Assembly: GCA_019914995.1 (NCBI GenBank)
Contig: CM034142.1
Coordinates: 2,747,031-2,811,030, forward strand
DNA from: Acanthochlamys bracteata
Taxonomy: Eukaryota > Streptophyta > Magnoliopsida > Pandanales > Velloziaceae
DNA: 64,000 nt
Direction of reading: 5' to 3'
A model generated the notes under the pieces. That model was not told where the DNA came from. It did not search any database and saw only the letters and a list, made by a program, of their open reading frames with translations. The position numbers and the translations under genes were made by a program. Positions 1 through 12,094 of the stretch are shown here, in pieces (within the stretch, counting starts at the first letter, position 1; each line of letters begins with the position of its first letter).

Positions 1-94
1 GGGAGGAGGAGGAATGGAAGAAACAAAGTAGGAGGAGTGCTACTAGAGCACCAGCAGGAGCAGTGGAATTTTGCCCAGGAACAAAGTTTTCTGT
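1..94. repeat. Left inverted repeat of MULE copy 1 (inner part, cut by window start)
   Basis: Bases 1-94 are the reverse complement of 4,869-4,962 with about two mismatches, and pairing stops abruptly at base 95. The match begins at base 1, so the true outer end of the repeat lies outside the window. The FAR1-type transposase between the arms marks this as the inner portion of a Mutator-like terminal inverted repeat. Confidence 0.85.
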
Positions 95-724
95 TTCTCT
101 TTTTTTTTTAATATTTTGGTAATGAATGGCGATTCTTCAGTGCTATTTGCCGAATCTTCAGCGAGAGTGTAGTTGTCTGTTTAACTATTTAACTTGTATA
201 TTTCATATCGGGAATGTAATGCTAGAGCGTCCTGAGAATTTGTGAATCTAAATTCTGGTGAATGAAAAGCTGTTGATGTATCTGTTTTAGCTAAGACGAA
301 ATAAAAAGAATTCTTTTTTTTTTCTTTTCAACTCAGATTGTCTGAAAATTATATAGTGTGGAATATAACTGAGTTGGCAGTATACTTTTGAATGGAATCG
401 AATGGATTATGTACAAACATTTCATCTATAGAAACTATATATATTTACATTCCCACTGGTCTTCAATTAAGAAAGCAAAACAAGCAAAGGGTAATTTTGT
501 CAATTCTAATGATCTTTCCCGCTAATCAGCTGAATCTCTCTGTTATACGCGGGAGATTTTCTGTGTTATCTGTTTCTCTATTTACTATCACCATTCCTCT
601 GTTTTACTAATTCTTTCTGTTTCACTTATTCATTCTCTGTTTACTATCATTTATTTCTTTTCTGCTTCCATATAACTCTACTAATATTATATTGTTTCAT
701 AAGTTCATTTCTCAAACTCTTGCG
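95..724. other. 5' non-coding region of MULE copy 1
   Basis: T-rich sequence between the left inverted repeat and the predicted first transposase exon. I see no coding signal. It is the expected place for the transposase promoter and leader, but no individual promoter element stands out. Confidence 0.4.
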
Positions 725-3278
725 ATGGCTCAAGAGTTTGAAGGTAGCTTTTTCAAAACATCAAAGTTATTGTTTTCTATTTTCATTTAGTATAGAGTTT
801 GATTTTTGTTGCTTATTATTATTCTTTTTTTTTAACTTTAGCTTTCGAGACCGGTTCTTCTTCTCTTCTAACTCCAAATGCAGCAAAAGAGAATCCTAAA
901 TTACCGTATTTAGGAATGACATTTGAAAGCCTTGAAGCTGTAAAAGAATTTTATATCAATTTTGGAAAAGCTGAGGGGTTCAGTGCCGTTACTCGAAACA
1001 CACAAAAAAGAATTGCTCATTCAGATCAAGTGAGTACTTGTGAAATGACTTGTGCTCGTTTTGGAAATCACAGGGGTCATCGAGATGAAAAGACAGATAA
1101 TGGTTTAGAAAAAGACCTACAGAGAAAGAGAAACACAAGTACAGCGAAATATGGATGTCCTGCAAGAATGAGAGTGAAAATACAACCTACTGGGTTGTGA
1201 AAAGTGGTGAGTTATGAAGCTAATCATAATCACGCCATAGTTAGTCCAGCAAAAAGGATGCGAATGTCTGTTTGTAGGACTATACCTGTTGCAGCTAAGT
1301 GTTTGATTGACTCATTTCGTAATGAAGGCATGCCTGTGGGTAAGGTTGCGAATATACTTGATGGACCGCAAAATGATTTTGATAGCAGAGATTGTTGGAA
1401 TCATTTGTGTTCCTCAAAAGAGTACAAAAAGCCTATCAATGGTGATGCCACAGCTGCGCTTAAGTTCCTTGAAAGGAAGAGTATTGAAGATCCAAACTTC
1501 TTTTACTCAATAGAGATGGATAGCGAAGCTAGAGCAATAAATTTTTTTTGGGTAGATGGTCGGTCACGTACTCAATTTCAGTATTTTGATGACGTAATAT
1601 TTTTTGATACCACCTACCGAAAAAATATATATGCAATGCCATTTGCACTATTTACTGGGATTAACCATCATATGCAGTCAATCCAATTTGGTTGTGCACT
1701 ACTTTTGGATGAAACAGAAGAATCTTTTAAATGGCTTTTTCAGACATGGTTTGCAGCTATGGGCGGACATGCTCCATCTTCAATCATTACAGATCAAGAC
1801 AGAGCTATGACTGCAGCTGTTGTGGAGGTATTTCCACATACACGTCATAGATTTTGTTTATGGCATATCTTGAAGAAATTCGCCGAAAAGCTATCACATG
1901 TTTATTTCAAAAGTTCAAAGTTTAAAAAAGATAGTAAGAGGTGCATTCGCGAAAGTTATATTCCTAACACTTTTGAATCAAGGTGGAAGGAATTGATATC
2001 TACGTATGAGTTGCAGGATAACGAGTGGCTACAAGGAATATATGAGATTCGAGAAAAATGGGCACCGGTGTATCATTTGAATACTTTCTATGCCGGTATG
2101 AACACTACGGGACGTTCCGAAGGTATGAATGCTATTTATAAGAGTTTTTTCAAACCAACAACAACTCTTCGAGAGTTTGTATTCAAGAATGATAAGTGTT
2201 TGATTAAACTTATTGAAAATGAAAAGAAAGAGGATTATATAAGTGAACACTCGAGTCGCATTATAGAAGGCACCTCATACGTCTTAAAAAGTGCAGCAAA
2301 AGTGTACACGAGAAATGTGTATGATAAGTTCAAGAAAGAATTTGAAAAATCTTAATCTGAGTATGTTCTGCATGAAGATGAAAAGGGTAGTGATGGCTAC
2401 ACGACTTATATTTATAAGTCTCGAGTGGAAGGTGATTGGCGTGAGTGGAGGGTGAAATTTAATCCATCCACAAAGGAAGGTAATTGTGAATGCAATCTTT
2501 TTGAATTTTTAGGAATTCCTTGTGGACATCTTATGAAGATTTTTCAGAGTCGAGATATAGAAATTCCAGATAATTTTATTCTTCAGAGATGGAGGAAGAG
2601 GGCTAACAAATATAGAGTTACATATGATAGCAGACCTATATGTAGCCACGAAAACACTGAGCTATTGAGAACTACCCAACTCCATATGGTTTTTAACCAA
2701 TTGATTTATGAAGTAGTGGAAACCGATGAAGGATACCAATTGTTGTTGCAAAAATTACAAGAAGCTTCATAGGGGCTCAAAGAAGTAAGAAAGAGTAACA
2801 ACCGGGATGAGATTTTAGCTAACACTCAATATACTACTAGTGAGAGTTTAAGAGAGTATATTGAGGCTTCTCAAGTTTTACTTTTGAATCCCAACATCTC
2901 ACAAACGAAGGGCAGAAACAAAGAAGAAAAGGTCTGCAAGAGTAGTACTCGAATAAAAGGAGGTTTGGAGAAAGCTACTGCGAGAGCCAAAGCGAAGACA
3001 GGCAGAAGATGCGCTTACTGTAATAAATTCGGTGTTAAACACGACAAATGAAATTGTCCTGAAAATCCAAATAGAAAGAAAAAAGAAAGTAAGTATACTA
3101 ATTTACTTAGTTCCTGATTCCTCACTTACTAATGTTGGTCATTAATCTTTTACTTAGTTCTTAACATTGGTCATTACTTTTTTACTTGATAGTTACTGGA
3201 ACAGATAATGCGGAAGACGAAGACACAAGTGAAGACGACGACAGCGATGATGAAGACTTAGTTATTCATCTAGAGTAG
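725..3278 (+). pseudogene. FAR1/FRS-type Mutator-like transposase, full length but with in-frame stops
   Basis: In its active form this protein would cut and paste the MULE. I infer three exons: 725-743 (ATGGCTCAAG start), intron 744-841, main exon 842-3,088, intron 3,089-3,192, and an acidic Asp/Glu tail exon 3,193-3,278. All three join in one frame. Order of domains: FAR1 DNA-binding zinc domain (about 900-1,245, ending EANHNH); MULE DDE nuclease with Asp in FFDTTY (1,606), Asp in TDQD (1,792), the CLWH motif (1,855-1,866) and Glu in GRSEGMN (2,119); SWIM zinc finger CEC...CGH (about 2,485-2,530); a CX2C..H..C zinc knuckle (about 3,012-3,057). Breaks are four in-frame stops at 1,198, 2,353, 2,770 and 3,049, with no frameshift seen. 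The family is certain; the gene is dead as it stands. The exon borders are my prediction. Confidence 0.9.
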
Positions 3279-3338
3279 GATGATGATGAACTTATTTTGG
3301 CATTATTGGATATCCAAGTAGATTTTGTACACAATCTT

Positions 3339-4500
3339 TTTAAGTTGTGTTGTAAAAAAGAAACCTTTGTTACGTTCAATCTATTTAAACAATATTATGC
3401 AACTGTTGTTAACAGAAAAAAAATTAAAATTAAAATTATTTTGGCCTTGCCGGAGACCAGTTAGTCACTGGCCGGAAAACAGTGAGTAGTGAGCTCACTG
3501 GCTGAAGAGCAACTCGCTGCCTATGAGCTAGTGAGCTCACTGTGTAGCTCATCGGCGGTGACGGTGAGCTAGCATAGCTCATCGTCACCGCCAAATGAGC
3601 ATTCAAAGCTCAATTAGTTATAAAAAAAAAACTAGATTTCCTAAGTTGCTTTGTAAAGAAAAAAATTTATTATATTTAATCTGTGTAAACAACATTATAC
3701 AACTGTTGTTAATAGAAAAAATAAAATAAAATTATTTTATCCTCGCCGGAGACCGGTGATCTTACTGGCCGGAATCCAGTGAGCAGTGAGCTCACTGGCT
3801 GAAGAGCAGCTCACCGCCTGTGAGCCAGTGAGCTCACTGGTAGCTCACTGGCAGCTGACCAGTGAGCTAGCATAGCTCACTAGTCAGCTGCCAGTGAGCA
3901 TTCAAAGCTCAATTAGTTATAAAAAAAACTAGATTTCCTAAGTTGCTTTGTAAAGAAAAAAATTTGTTATATTTAATCTGTGTAAACAACATTATACAAC
4001 TGTTGTTAATAGAAAAAAATAAAAATAAAATTATTTTATCCTCGCCGGAGACCGGTGAGCTTACTAACCGAAACCAAATGAGAAATGAAGTGAGCTCATC
4101 GGGTGAAGAGCGACTCACCGCTCGTGAGTCGCTGAGCTCCTTTGGCGGCGGTGACGGTGAGAGCTCACTGTCACCGCCGGTGAGCATTCAAAGCTCTTAT
4201 CAGTTATAAACAAAAAAACTAGATTTCTTAAGTTGCTTTGTAAAGAAAAAGATTTGTTATATTCAATCTCTTTAAACAATATTATACAACTGTTGGTAAA
4301 AAAAATAAAATAAAATAATTTTATCATCGCCGGAGACCGTAAGCTTACTGGCCGGAAACTAGTAAGCAGTAAGCTCACTGGCCGGAAACCAGTGAGCAGT
4401 GAGCTCACTGGCTGAGAGCAATCATTGCCTATGAGCTGCCAGTGAGCTCATTTGCTAAGAGCAACTCACTGCCTGTGAGCTGCCAGTGAGCTCTGCCAGT
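3339..4500. repeat. ~300 bp tandem repeats inside MULE copy 1, rich in GTGAGCTCAC palindromes
   Basis: Four units start near 3,339, 3,640, 3,940 and 4,228. Each opens with an AT-rich part (AAGTTGCTTTGTAAAGAAAA, then ACAACTGTTGTTAA) and continues with a GC-richer part (CGCCGGAGACCGG, then several copies of GTGAGCTCAC or AGTGAGCTCACT). The fourth unit is shorter and degenerate. MULE copy 2 has the same kind of repeat at 7,620-8,130, so the array belongs to the element. The short reading frames across it are not genes. Confidence 0.85.
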
Positions 4501-4868
4501 TCTTATCTACTAGGAGACTTCATCCATCAATGACATTCACATTAGCATTCACTCCAGACAACGACCAACACATTCACAATCACAATTATTTGGATGCCAA
4601 CATCATTCACATTTCATTCAAATATAAGCATTATTCACAATTTCTTACAGCACTTTGAGCAAACATAGCTCAGTTTCTATAACCATATACACGAGCAAAC
4701 ATACCTCATTTTTTACAGCACAACCTTGAGCAAACATAGCTCAGGTTTTACAGCAGAATCTTGAGCAAGCATGGCTCAGGTTTAACAGCACCAGCAGAAA
4801 CAAGTAAGCTTTCACTACACTTTTTTAACATTACACTTGCAACAACTTTTCTGGCATTTATAACACTT
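4501..4868. other. Subterminal non-coding region of MULE copy 1
   Basis: Non-coding stretch with a repeated phrase (GAGCAAACATAGCTCAGTTT and variants near 4,656, 4,692, 4,729 and 4,762). A diverged counterpart with many CACATTCAC-like words lies at 8,160-8,480 in MULE copy 2. Confidence 0.5.
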
Positions 4869-4962
4869 ACAGAAAACTTTGTTCCTGGGCAAAATTCCAC
4901 TACTCCTGCTGGTGCTCCAGTAGCACTCCTCCTACTTTGTTTCTTCCATTCCTCCTCCTCCC
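4869..4962. repeat. Right inverted repeat of MULE copy 1
   Basis: Reverse complement of 1-94, as described for the left arm. The sequence outside it probably still belongs to the element, because the partner of that sequence would lie before the window start. Confidence 0.85.
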
Positions 4963-5940
4963 TATCTGCATAGCACTGCATTCATATGTGCATCCATACT
5001 CCATATGGTTTTCATAAAATCTGTGACAGGTACCCAGCAGCTCCTCCATTCATATGTGTTGTCTTTGTTTCTGCCGGTGCTCCAGCAGCTCCTCCTTCTC
5101 CGTGACAGGTCCGCACGCAAGAAATTGCACCGGCAATCATCTCCAACTGCAAAAAATAATAAGAATAAAAAACAAAAACTTACATCCATTTCGTCGTTCA
5201 TCGACGAATTCGCCGACGCAACCGGCTGCATAGCAATCCTGCGTTCCCAACAAAAATCAAATCGCACAATCAAAAATCATATAACAACAAATACAAATAA
5301 ATAATAAGAAAATCGCAATCAAAACAAAATTTTCCAAACAATAGCCGAGACTCGTCGCAGCCCCGTTCGGGTGCATTGGATGCAGCCGGTTGCGACGGCG
5401 AGAGTCAGCGACAGCAAAGGAGGCCAAGAAGAAGGTCAAAGGCCGAATAGGGTGACTTGCGACGATCGCCGGAATCGCGCGCGGCACGGATCAAAAAGCC
5501 GCGTCTCGAGCAGGAAGAGAAAACACCGGCAGACGGGTAGAAATTGATAAAATTGGTGGCAGGAGTAGGAAGACAAAGAGAGGAGAAGAAAACATAAGGG
5601 CAATGGGTTCGGATCGCCGATCGCAGGTTGAAGGTTCGGCGGCGGTGGGGTTCGATCGGCTGCGGTTTCAGAAGAGATGGTGAGAGAAAGAAAATGAAAG
5701 AGAACGGAATCGGAGAAGAAAACATTAGGAATTTTCGCCGGAGATCGATCGAGCCGGTGAATCCGAGCTCGATCGGGAGAGACGAAGAGAATGGAGGAGA
5801 AGCACGGGGGAGAGAACGAGGAAGAAAAAAAAAACCAAAAAGCCTGTTGTATGTACGGAAACAACATGTTACGGGATTACTGTATATATGTATGGAAACA
5901 CGTTTTTACGGGATTACTGTTTACGCGCTGCATAGCAAGT
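4963..5940. other. Probable outer right arm of MULE copy 1, with a GC-rich CpG-containing block
   Basis: No gene is supported. From about 5,340 to 5,830 the DNA is clearly richer in G+C and CpG than anything around it and looks like a plant 5' leader read on the minus strand. MULE copy 2 ends in a similar purine-rich stretch (8,820-8,920), so I infer that the element reaches to about 5,840-5,870. The overlapping open frames in both directions have biased low-complexity composition and no recognisable domain. It could be an acquired host leader or simply the long terminal inverted repeat. Confidence 0.4.
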
Positions 5941-6027
5941 AATTAGTAAGTGATTGTTTCAGCCGTCGGATAGGCGAATCGTTACTGAAACTTGGAGTGC
6001 GGAGGCGCAAGAACAGAGTGGTGGGAT

Positions 6028-6460
<433 letters not shown>

Positions 6461-6462
6461 AC

Positions 6463-7565
6463 ACACAACAACTCCTAATGAGTATGTATTAAAGAATGAA
6501 AACTGTTTGAGTGAAATTATTGAGAAAAAAGAAAAAAATAAGGGTTATGCGACTGAACACCTGTGTCGCTTTGTAGAAGGAAATTCCAATATCTTGAAAA
6601 GTGCAGCAAATCTGTATACGACAAATGTAAATGATAAGTTTAAATAGGAATCTGATGAAGATCGGTCTCAGTTTATTTTGCATGATGATGAAAAATATTG
6701 TGATGGATACACGACTTATATTTATAAGTCTCGAGTGGAAGCTGATCAGAATGTGTATAAGATTAACTTTAATCCAGTTACAAAAGAAGATAACTGTGAG
6801 TGCAAATATTTTGAATTTATGGGGATCTTTGTGAGCATATTGTGAAGATTTTTTAGAATCGGAATATATAAATACCAGACCATTTTATTCTTTAGGGGTG
6901 AAGGAAGGTGGTAAAAAATACAGAGGTCAATATGGTGGAGATCCGATAAGTGACCATAAGAATGCTAAACCATTGAGAACTATCAAACTCTAGATAATTT
7001 TTAACCAAATAATTTATGAAACTGTTAAAACCGATAAGGGATACAAAACCTTACTGTAAGCATTGAAAGAAACAACAATTCTGCTCTGAAGTACTTACGA
7101 TCATGTTAATAATCTAGGCGTCGATTCATGTATATAAAATGAGAATTTACAAAATTCAGTTGATGCCTCTCATGTTTTGCTTTTAAGTATTAACATATCA
7201 GAAACAAATGGGAGAAATAAAAAAAGGGGAGGTACGTAAGGATAGTATTAGAATAAAAAGAAGTTTGGAGAAAGCTACTGCAATAGCTAAAACAAAGACA
7301 AGCAGAAGGTATGAGTATCGTAACTAGTCTAGTGTCAAACGACAAACGAAATTATCATGAAAACCCAAACAGAAAAAATAGGACAAGTAAGTTTAATTAT
7401 TTGCATAGTTTTGATTCCTAATGTATAATATTTTGTAATTCAAACTTTTGATATTTTTCATCACTTTCATACTTACTAGTTACTAATAGAGATGATGCTG
7501 AAAATAATGATACAAGTGAAGATGAAGACAGTGAAGACAAAAACTTGGCTATTCGGCTGGAATAG
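6463..7565 (+). pseudogene. 5'-truncated FAR1-type MULE transposase (copy 2)
   Basis: Homology to copy 1 starts at ACAACTC, matching about 2,158 of copy 1, so the FAR1 domain and most of the DDE nuclease are missing. What remains is the region after the catalytic Glu, the SWIM-type finger (CEC kept near 6,797, the CGH end destroyed), a poorly kept zinc knuckle near 7,310-7,350, an intron at 7,387-7,479 in the same place as in copy 1, and the acidic tail exon ending at the stop 7,563-7,565. Several stops and frameshifts are present. It is far more decayed than copy 1 and cannot make a transposase. Confidence 0.85.
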
Positions 7566-7617
7566 GATGATGATTTTAGTTTGACATTTTTTGGATAAGA
7601 ATGTACATGTAGCACAC

Positions 7618-8130
7618 AATTTCTGAAGTTGCAATGGACAAATAAAACTTGATATGTTTAATCTGTTTCAGTTGCTGAAACAGGAAACCAATGAGCTTAC
7701 TGGCTAGATACCAATAAGCTCGCTGGTGGGAAGCCAGTAAGCTCACTGTCAGGTGATTAGTGAGCTCACTGACAGCACACCAACTGCTGACCAGTGTGCT
7801 ATGCTTGCTCAATAATCAGTTGCTAGTAAGCTGTGCTAGCTCATTAGTCAACTGCCAGTGAGCTAGAAAGCTTAATTTGTTACAAAAAGTTTCGTAAGTT
7901 GCATTGTAAAGAAAAAACCAAACTTTTGTGTTCAATCAGTTTAATGTATATGTGTACAACAACTGTTAAGAAAAATTAATTATGAGCTCTGCAGACAGTG
8001 AGCTCACTAGCCTCAGGATCGGGTGACTATTGAACTTTGCTAGTTCACTTGGTAGCAGACTAGTGAGCTTGTAGAGCTGGTTGGTAGGGAGATCAGTGAG
8101 CTATCTCTGTCAGGTATGCATCCGCCACTG
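7618..8130. repeat. Tandem repeats of MULE copy 2
   Basis: Two degenerate units (from about 7,618 and 7,888) equivalent to the ~300 bp repeats of copy 1. They keep GAAGTTGCA / GTAAGTTGCATTGTAAAG, ACAACTGTT and scattered GTGAGCTCAC words. Confidence 0.75.
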
Positions 8131-8935
8131 ACAAACATTCATCTGTAAGAAAATAGCTCACTAGTCTATATTCACTCCACGTTCACTTGATATTCATGTA
8201 GGTTCACTCCACATTCATGTACACATATCTCATTGCTGTCCATATACTTCACACTCACATTGACAATATTCTCATTACATTCTCATTGATCCTCATTATA
8301 TTGCCGCCCTTATACTCCATCTGCTTTCACATTCACTCATTCACAATATTCACACATCACATATTGGATACCAACTAGAGTATTACATTCACACTTCCTT
8401 CATAACACAAATTTGTAAAAAATTTAACATTACATGAACAACAAAAGCTACAACCTTGAATTACATTCACAATTTTGCAACACTTAAGAGTTACATTCAC
8501 ATATACACCAATAGACACAATTTGCAGTCTGTATTCATAATCTGCATTATACCAACAGACACACTGTACCAACAGGTATTCATTTATTGCCGAAGAATCG
8601 GCATTCATGAAAAACAAAAAAAAAAAACGAAAGAAACAAGAAATCTTTTGCAGCGAACTCTAGAGCCACTCTAGTGACCTCCAGAGCCATTTAGCTGCAT
8701 TTGGCAAGCTTCAGAGCAGCAAAATCGTCGATCAGGATAATGCGGAAGAGCAGCAAAAGGAGCCATCGAACCTAAAATTGAAGAAAGGAGAAGAGAGAAG
8801 GCTCTACTGAGTTAAGTTTTCGTTGGATTTTCTCTGATCCCCGACTCAAAGCAGCGATGGAGAGATCGGCTCGGGAAAAGAACGAAGTAGCAGGAGGAGA
8901 CAAATGAAGGAAAACATGAGAAAAAAATATATTAT
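8131..8935. other. 3' region of MULE copy 2
   Basis: Non-coding. It has a CACATTCAC-rich part (8,160-8,600) and a short GC-richer purine-rich end (8,640-8,900), in the same order as copy 1. I could not find a left partner for a terminal inverted repeat because this copy is 5'-truncated. Confidence 0.5.
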
Positions 8936-9833
8936 ATTGTGTAAGAACATGCGAAATTATGATCAGGCCATTATATAGTAGTTACATAAATAAAAGAGAA
9001 CGTACTTAATTGGATCGTCCGATCTTGATCAAATATATGACGAAGATATATACACATTGCCACCTTATGTGCACATTGTCGCATATTGGTCAATATAAGG
9101 TGCGATAAAAGCTCAAAGTTCGATCACCATCGTTCAATATAATGAACTATGAGTTGTGATAATGTTGACAAAATCAATCTTATGTTTTGCAATGTTTGTT
9201 AAATTTTTTTCTATCAACTATGAATTTGTTAAAATCTTATGGTCGGTAATTGACCGATTATCATTCAGTTATTGGTTGGTAACTGATTGATAACTGAAAA
9301 TAAGTTCACTAAATAAAATTTAATTAATAAAAATATTAAGTTAAGAATAATGAAAGAACTAAGATAAAAAGAGGAAAGAGAATATGTAAAATTGTTAGTA
9401 AAAATACAGTCATGATGTTGTCATTTTTTTGAGGTGGAAAGAGAATGAAAAGAGTGATCTCTCCAGATGCGACTGTAGATGTTCATTTCTAAGGAGTGCT
9501 GAATAGTGTAAGGAGTGTCTATATTCCGAGCCATGTATGTGTGTGTGTATATATATATGTTACTAATTCCATGTAGATTATGGGTGGATAACTATAGATG
9601 TATCAAAATGATGGGTGGATAACCATGGATGAACCACTAATATTAATTAATAAAGAGTTAGAGACATTTACAACCAATTGAAAGTATGATCAACCAAAGA
9701 GAAACCCACTTATGGTACGTGTTTTGTCTTTTGTTTTTAATAAATAATGTTATATGGTGAACTTAAAATTCTAGCTTCTAATTTATAATGTTTGTAGATA
9801 CTGAAAACGAATTGAGCCTTGATGATCTTACTG
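8936..9833. other. Intergenic; possible TE tail exon
   Basis: No host gene. A hairpin with 8 bp arms (CACCTTAT / ATAAGGTG) lies near 9,062-9,103. After a TTTGTAG acceptor at about 9,797 an acidic frame rich in Asp/Glu runs to a stop at about 9,855. It resembles the tail exons of transposases, but it is too short to assign. Confidence 0.3.
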
Positions 9834-9834
9834 T

Positions 9835-10170
9835 GGATGATGAGGAAGATGATTAGAATGGATCAACATGAAAGTTTCTTCGTATCATGGTATGTTTTCT
9901 AATCCATATTTATGTGATATTTAGTCACTAATACATGTTTCTTTGCTTATTATATGTGACAAGTTGGAAAATTTCTCTGCTTGGTAAATTCAGGATGATG
10001 AGAAAGATGAGAATGCAGAGAGAGGTGATGAACATAGGTCTACATGAGAGTTTCTACATGTCATAGTATGTTTTCTAGTCTATGTCAATATGATATTCAG
10101 TCACTAATGCATGTTTCTTTCCTTGATTTATTCCGTGACAAGTTGGAAAATTTCTCTACTTGGTAAAATT
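9835..10170. repeat. Diverged tandem duplication of ~160-170 bp
   Basis: Both copies begin with GGATGATGAG(G/A)AAGATG (about 9,835 and 9,993). They share GTATGTTTTCTA, CAGTCACTAAT-like text, CATGTTTCTTT and GTGACAAGTTGGAAAATTTC. The divergence suggests an old event. Confidence 0.7.
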
Positions 10171-10299
10171 TAGTCATTAATTTATTATCTTTAAGTTCTG
10201 TAAGGAATACACACATTCAGTTCTCATTTATGTCTCTATAACTATCTTAGTTCTAAGCATCTCTATATATTTAGTTCTTAGTTCTATCATGGATTCTAA

Positions 10300-10880
10300 G
10301 GACTAATGTTAAGGATGCGTGATGCTGGATGCCTTGATGCCTTATGTCAGAATGCTGGGTTGCTTGGATGATGCTGGATGCATGAGTGTTAAGGACTTCA
10401 GGATGCACGGGGCTATTGCTTATCGGATGATTGAAATGTCTTGATGCTGGATGCTTGAATTGTCTCTATGCTTGGATGCGTGATGCCTGGTACTGGATGC
10501 ATGAATGATAGGGGCTACTTGCTTATAAAAGGCTACCGCCTATTGGATGCCTAAATGCAAAGGACTATTTATGTTCTAAATCTAGTAGGTACTTGCTACC
10601 AAGCTTGAATTCTAAGACTAGAAGTGCTAGAACAATGTTGGACTAGTGCATTTAAATATTACAGGTGTCAAATTTGTCTTGCTATGTTCTACGTATTTGA
10701 GTTCTGAATTTTGAAGTTATGATGAACATTTAAAGAAAAGTGCTAGATTGGACTGTGATGGCTGTTCAGTTACTATCTGGATGGATGTCTGAATGGCTGT
10801 TTGGATTGCTTTCTAGATGACTGTTTGGGTGGCTGTCTGGATGACTACTTGGATGAGTGGATGGCTTAAGTGGATGGTTG
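10300..10880. repeat. GGATG-rich degenerate minisatellite
   Basis: Many short imperfect repeats around GATGCTGGATGC (10,310-10,550), then a second field around TGGATGGCTGTTTGGAT (10,770-10,880). There is no fixed period. Low-complexity filler, probably from within a retroelement. Confidence 0.65.
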
Positions 10881-11089
10881 TATTTGTTGATAGTTTACGG
10901 TTGTTGTGTTGTAGCTTGTACATTGTGTTGTGGCTCATTATTTTGTTGCTTAATTTATATATTTTTTCAATTTCTGATCTTAGCAAAATCTAGCTCAACA
11001 TTATTATTAAAGGTTTGATTAGGAAAACAGAATAATCAATAAGATCTTGATGGTTTGGTTCATTATTTGTTGATGGTTGTTATTGTAAT

Positions 11090-11570
11090 AACATTTAAGT
11101 CGAAGCCTAGATTGGTTGAAGAGTTGAAAACTTGAAGTTGACAGACCCAATCATTGACCCGACGGTCAACCTGTTGACTTCTCAGGTCAACTCGAGACCT
11201 TCAACCCGGTTGCAGTTCGCATCGAAAGCTGGTTGGGTTCTACCAACTATGGCAGCTACATGAAACCTTAGTCTTTCTTCTCAGCCGTAAAGCTTCTCGT
11301 TGGAGTCCTTCACACATAAAATTCTTGTTCCCTTGCAAGCTTTTAGGCGACGTCCAACCCAATAGTTTTTTTGGTCGTCTTTTCTTCCTACAATCTTGGG
11401 GTAGAGTTTGATTCTAGTGGAGGAAAGATCGGAGTTCGGCCATAGAAGGAAATGCAAATAACCACGAGCTAGACCACTAATGAGGACGAGAATAAAGTCA
11501 ATGAGCCGCACAGGAAAGTACATCGGGGAGCAATTCGGGAGCTACAAAAACCAAATTTGGTTTCTTGAGA
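11090..11570. other. Possible LTR-retroelement debris
   Basis: GC-richer stretch with GACCCGACGGTCAACCTG and related words that resemble parts of plant gypsy LTRs. No LTR pair, primer site or coding domain was found, so the assignment is weak. Confidence 0.25.
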
Positions 11571-12094
11571 GCTCGTCTTTAATTTATTTAATTGTGTTGT
11601 TTGTAATCATAGCATAAGTAGCTAAACTACTTGACTAGAATTCTATGTTGAAAAATTTTGCTTGAATTTTGAATATGTATTGTTGACTAATTTGGAATAA
11701 CTTGTGAGTTATTAATCTTTACTAGAATTGAAATTTGAATATTGAATTTGAATGTCTGATCAACTTTTTGAAATTTATATTTGAATGATTTGTCTGATTA
11801 TGTTCGCGAAGATCAATCGGAATATAAATTAATGAGCATATGATTAATATCTATAATTGGTATTTTTTGGACCAAACATAATACAATTATACGATTTCTG
11901 ATTTCATAGTTATTAATGCATCTTATATTTACTTCTATATTGGTCCAAATTTAGAATAAATTAGAGATAAATTATTTTAGATTTGGCCAATGCTAGGATT
12001 ATTATTTGAAATTCAAGTAAGGACTAGATCAAGATATTGGGCACGAAATCTTTACATTAATCAATAATAAAAATCACACTTTTTATTGATTCAA

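Noticed and set aside
3909-4408. Open frames in the MULE repeats
   Set aside because: They repeat with the ~300 bp DNA repeat and exist on both strands; repeat shadows.
3339-4500. CRISPR-like appearance of regularly spaced short palindromic words
   Set aside because: The units are ~300 bp long and similar throughout, without unique spacers; this is plant transposon DNA.
4962-5942. Overlapping open frames on both strands up to 143 residues
   Set aside because: Low-complexity Ser/Pro/Phe or Arg/Glu composition caused by a GC-rich purine/pyrimidine-biased block; no domain and no conserved start.
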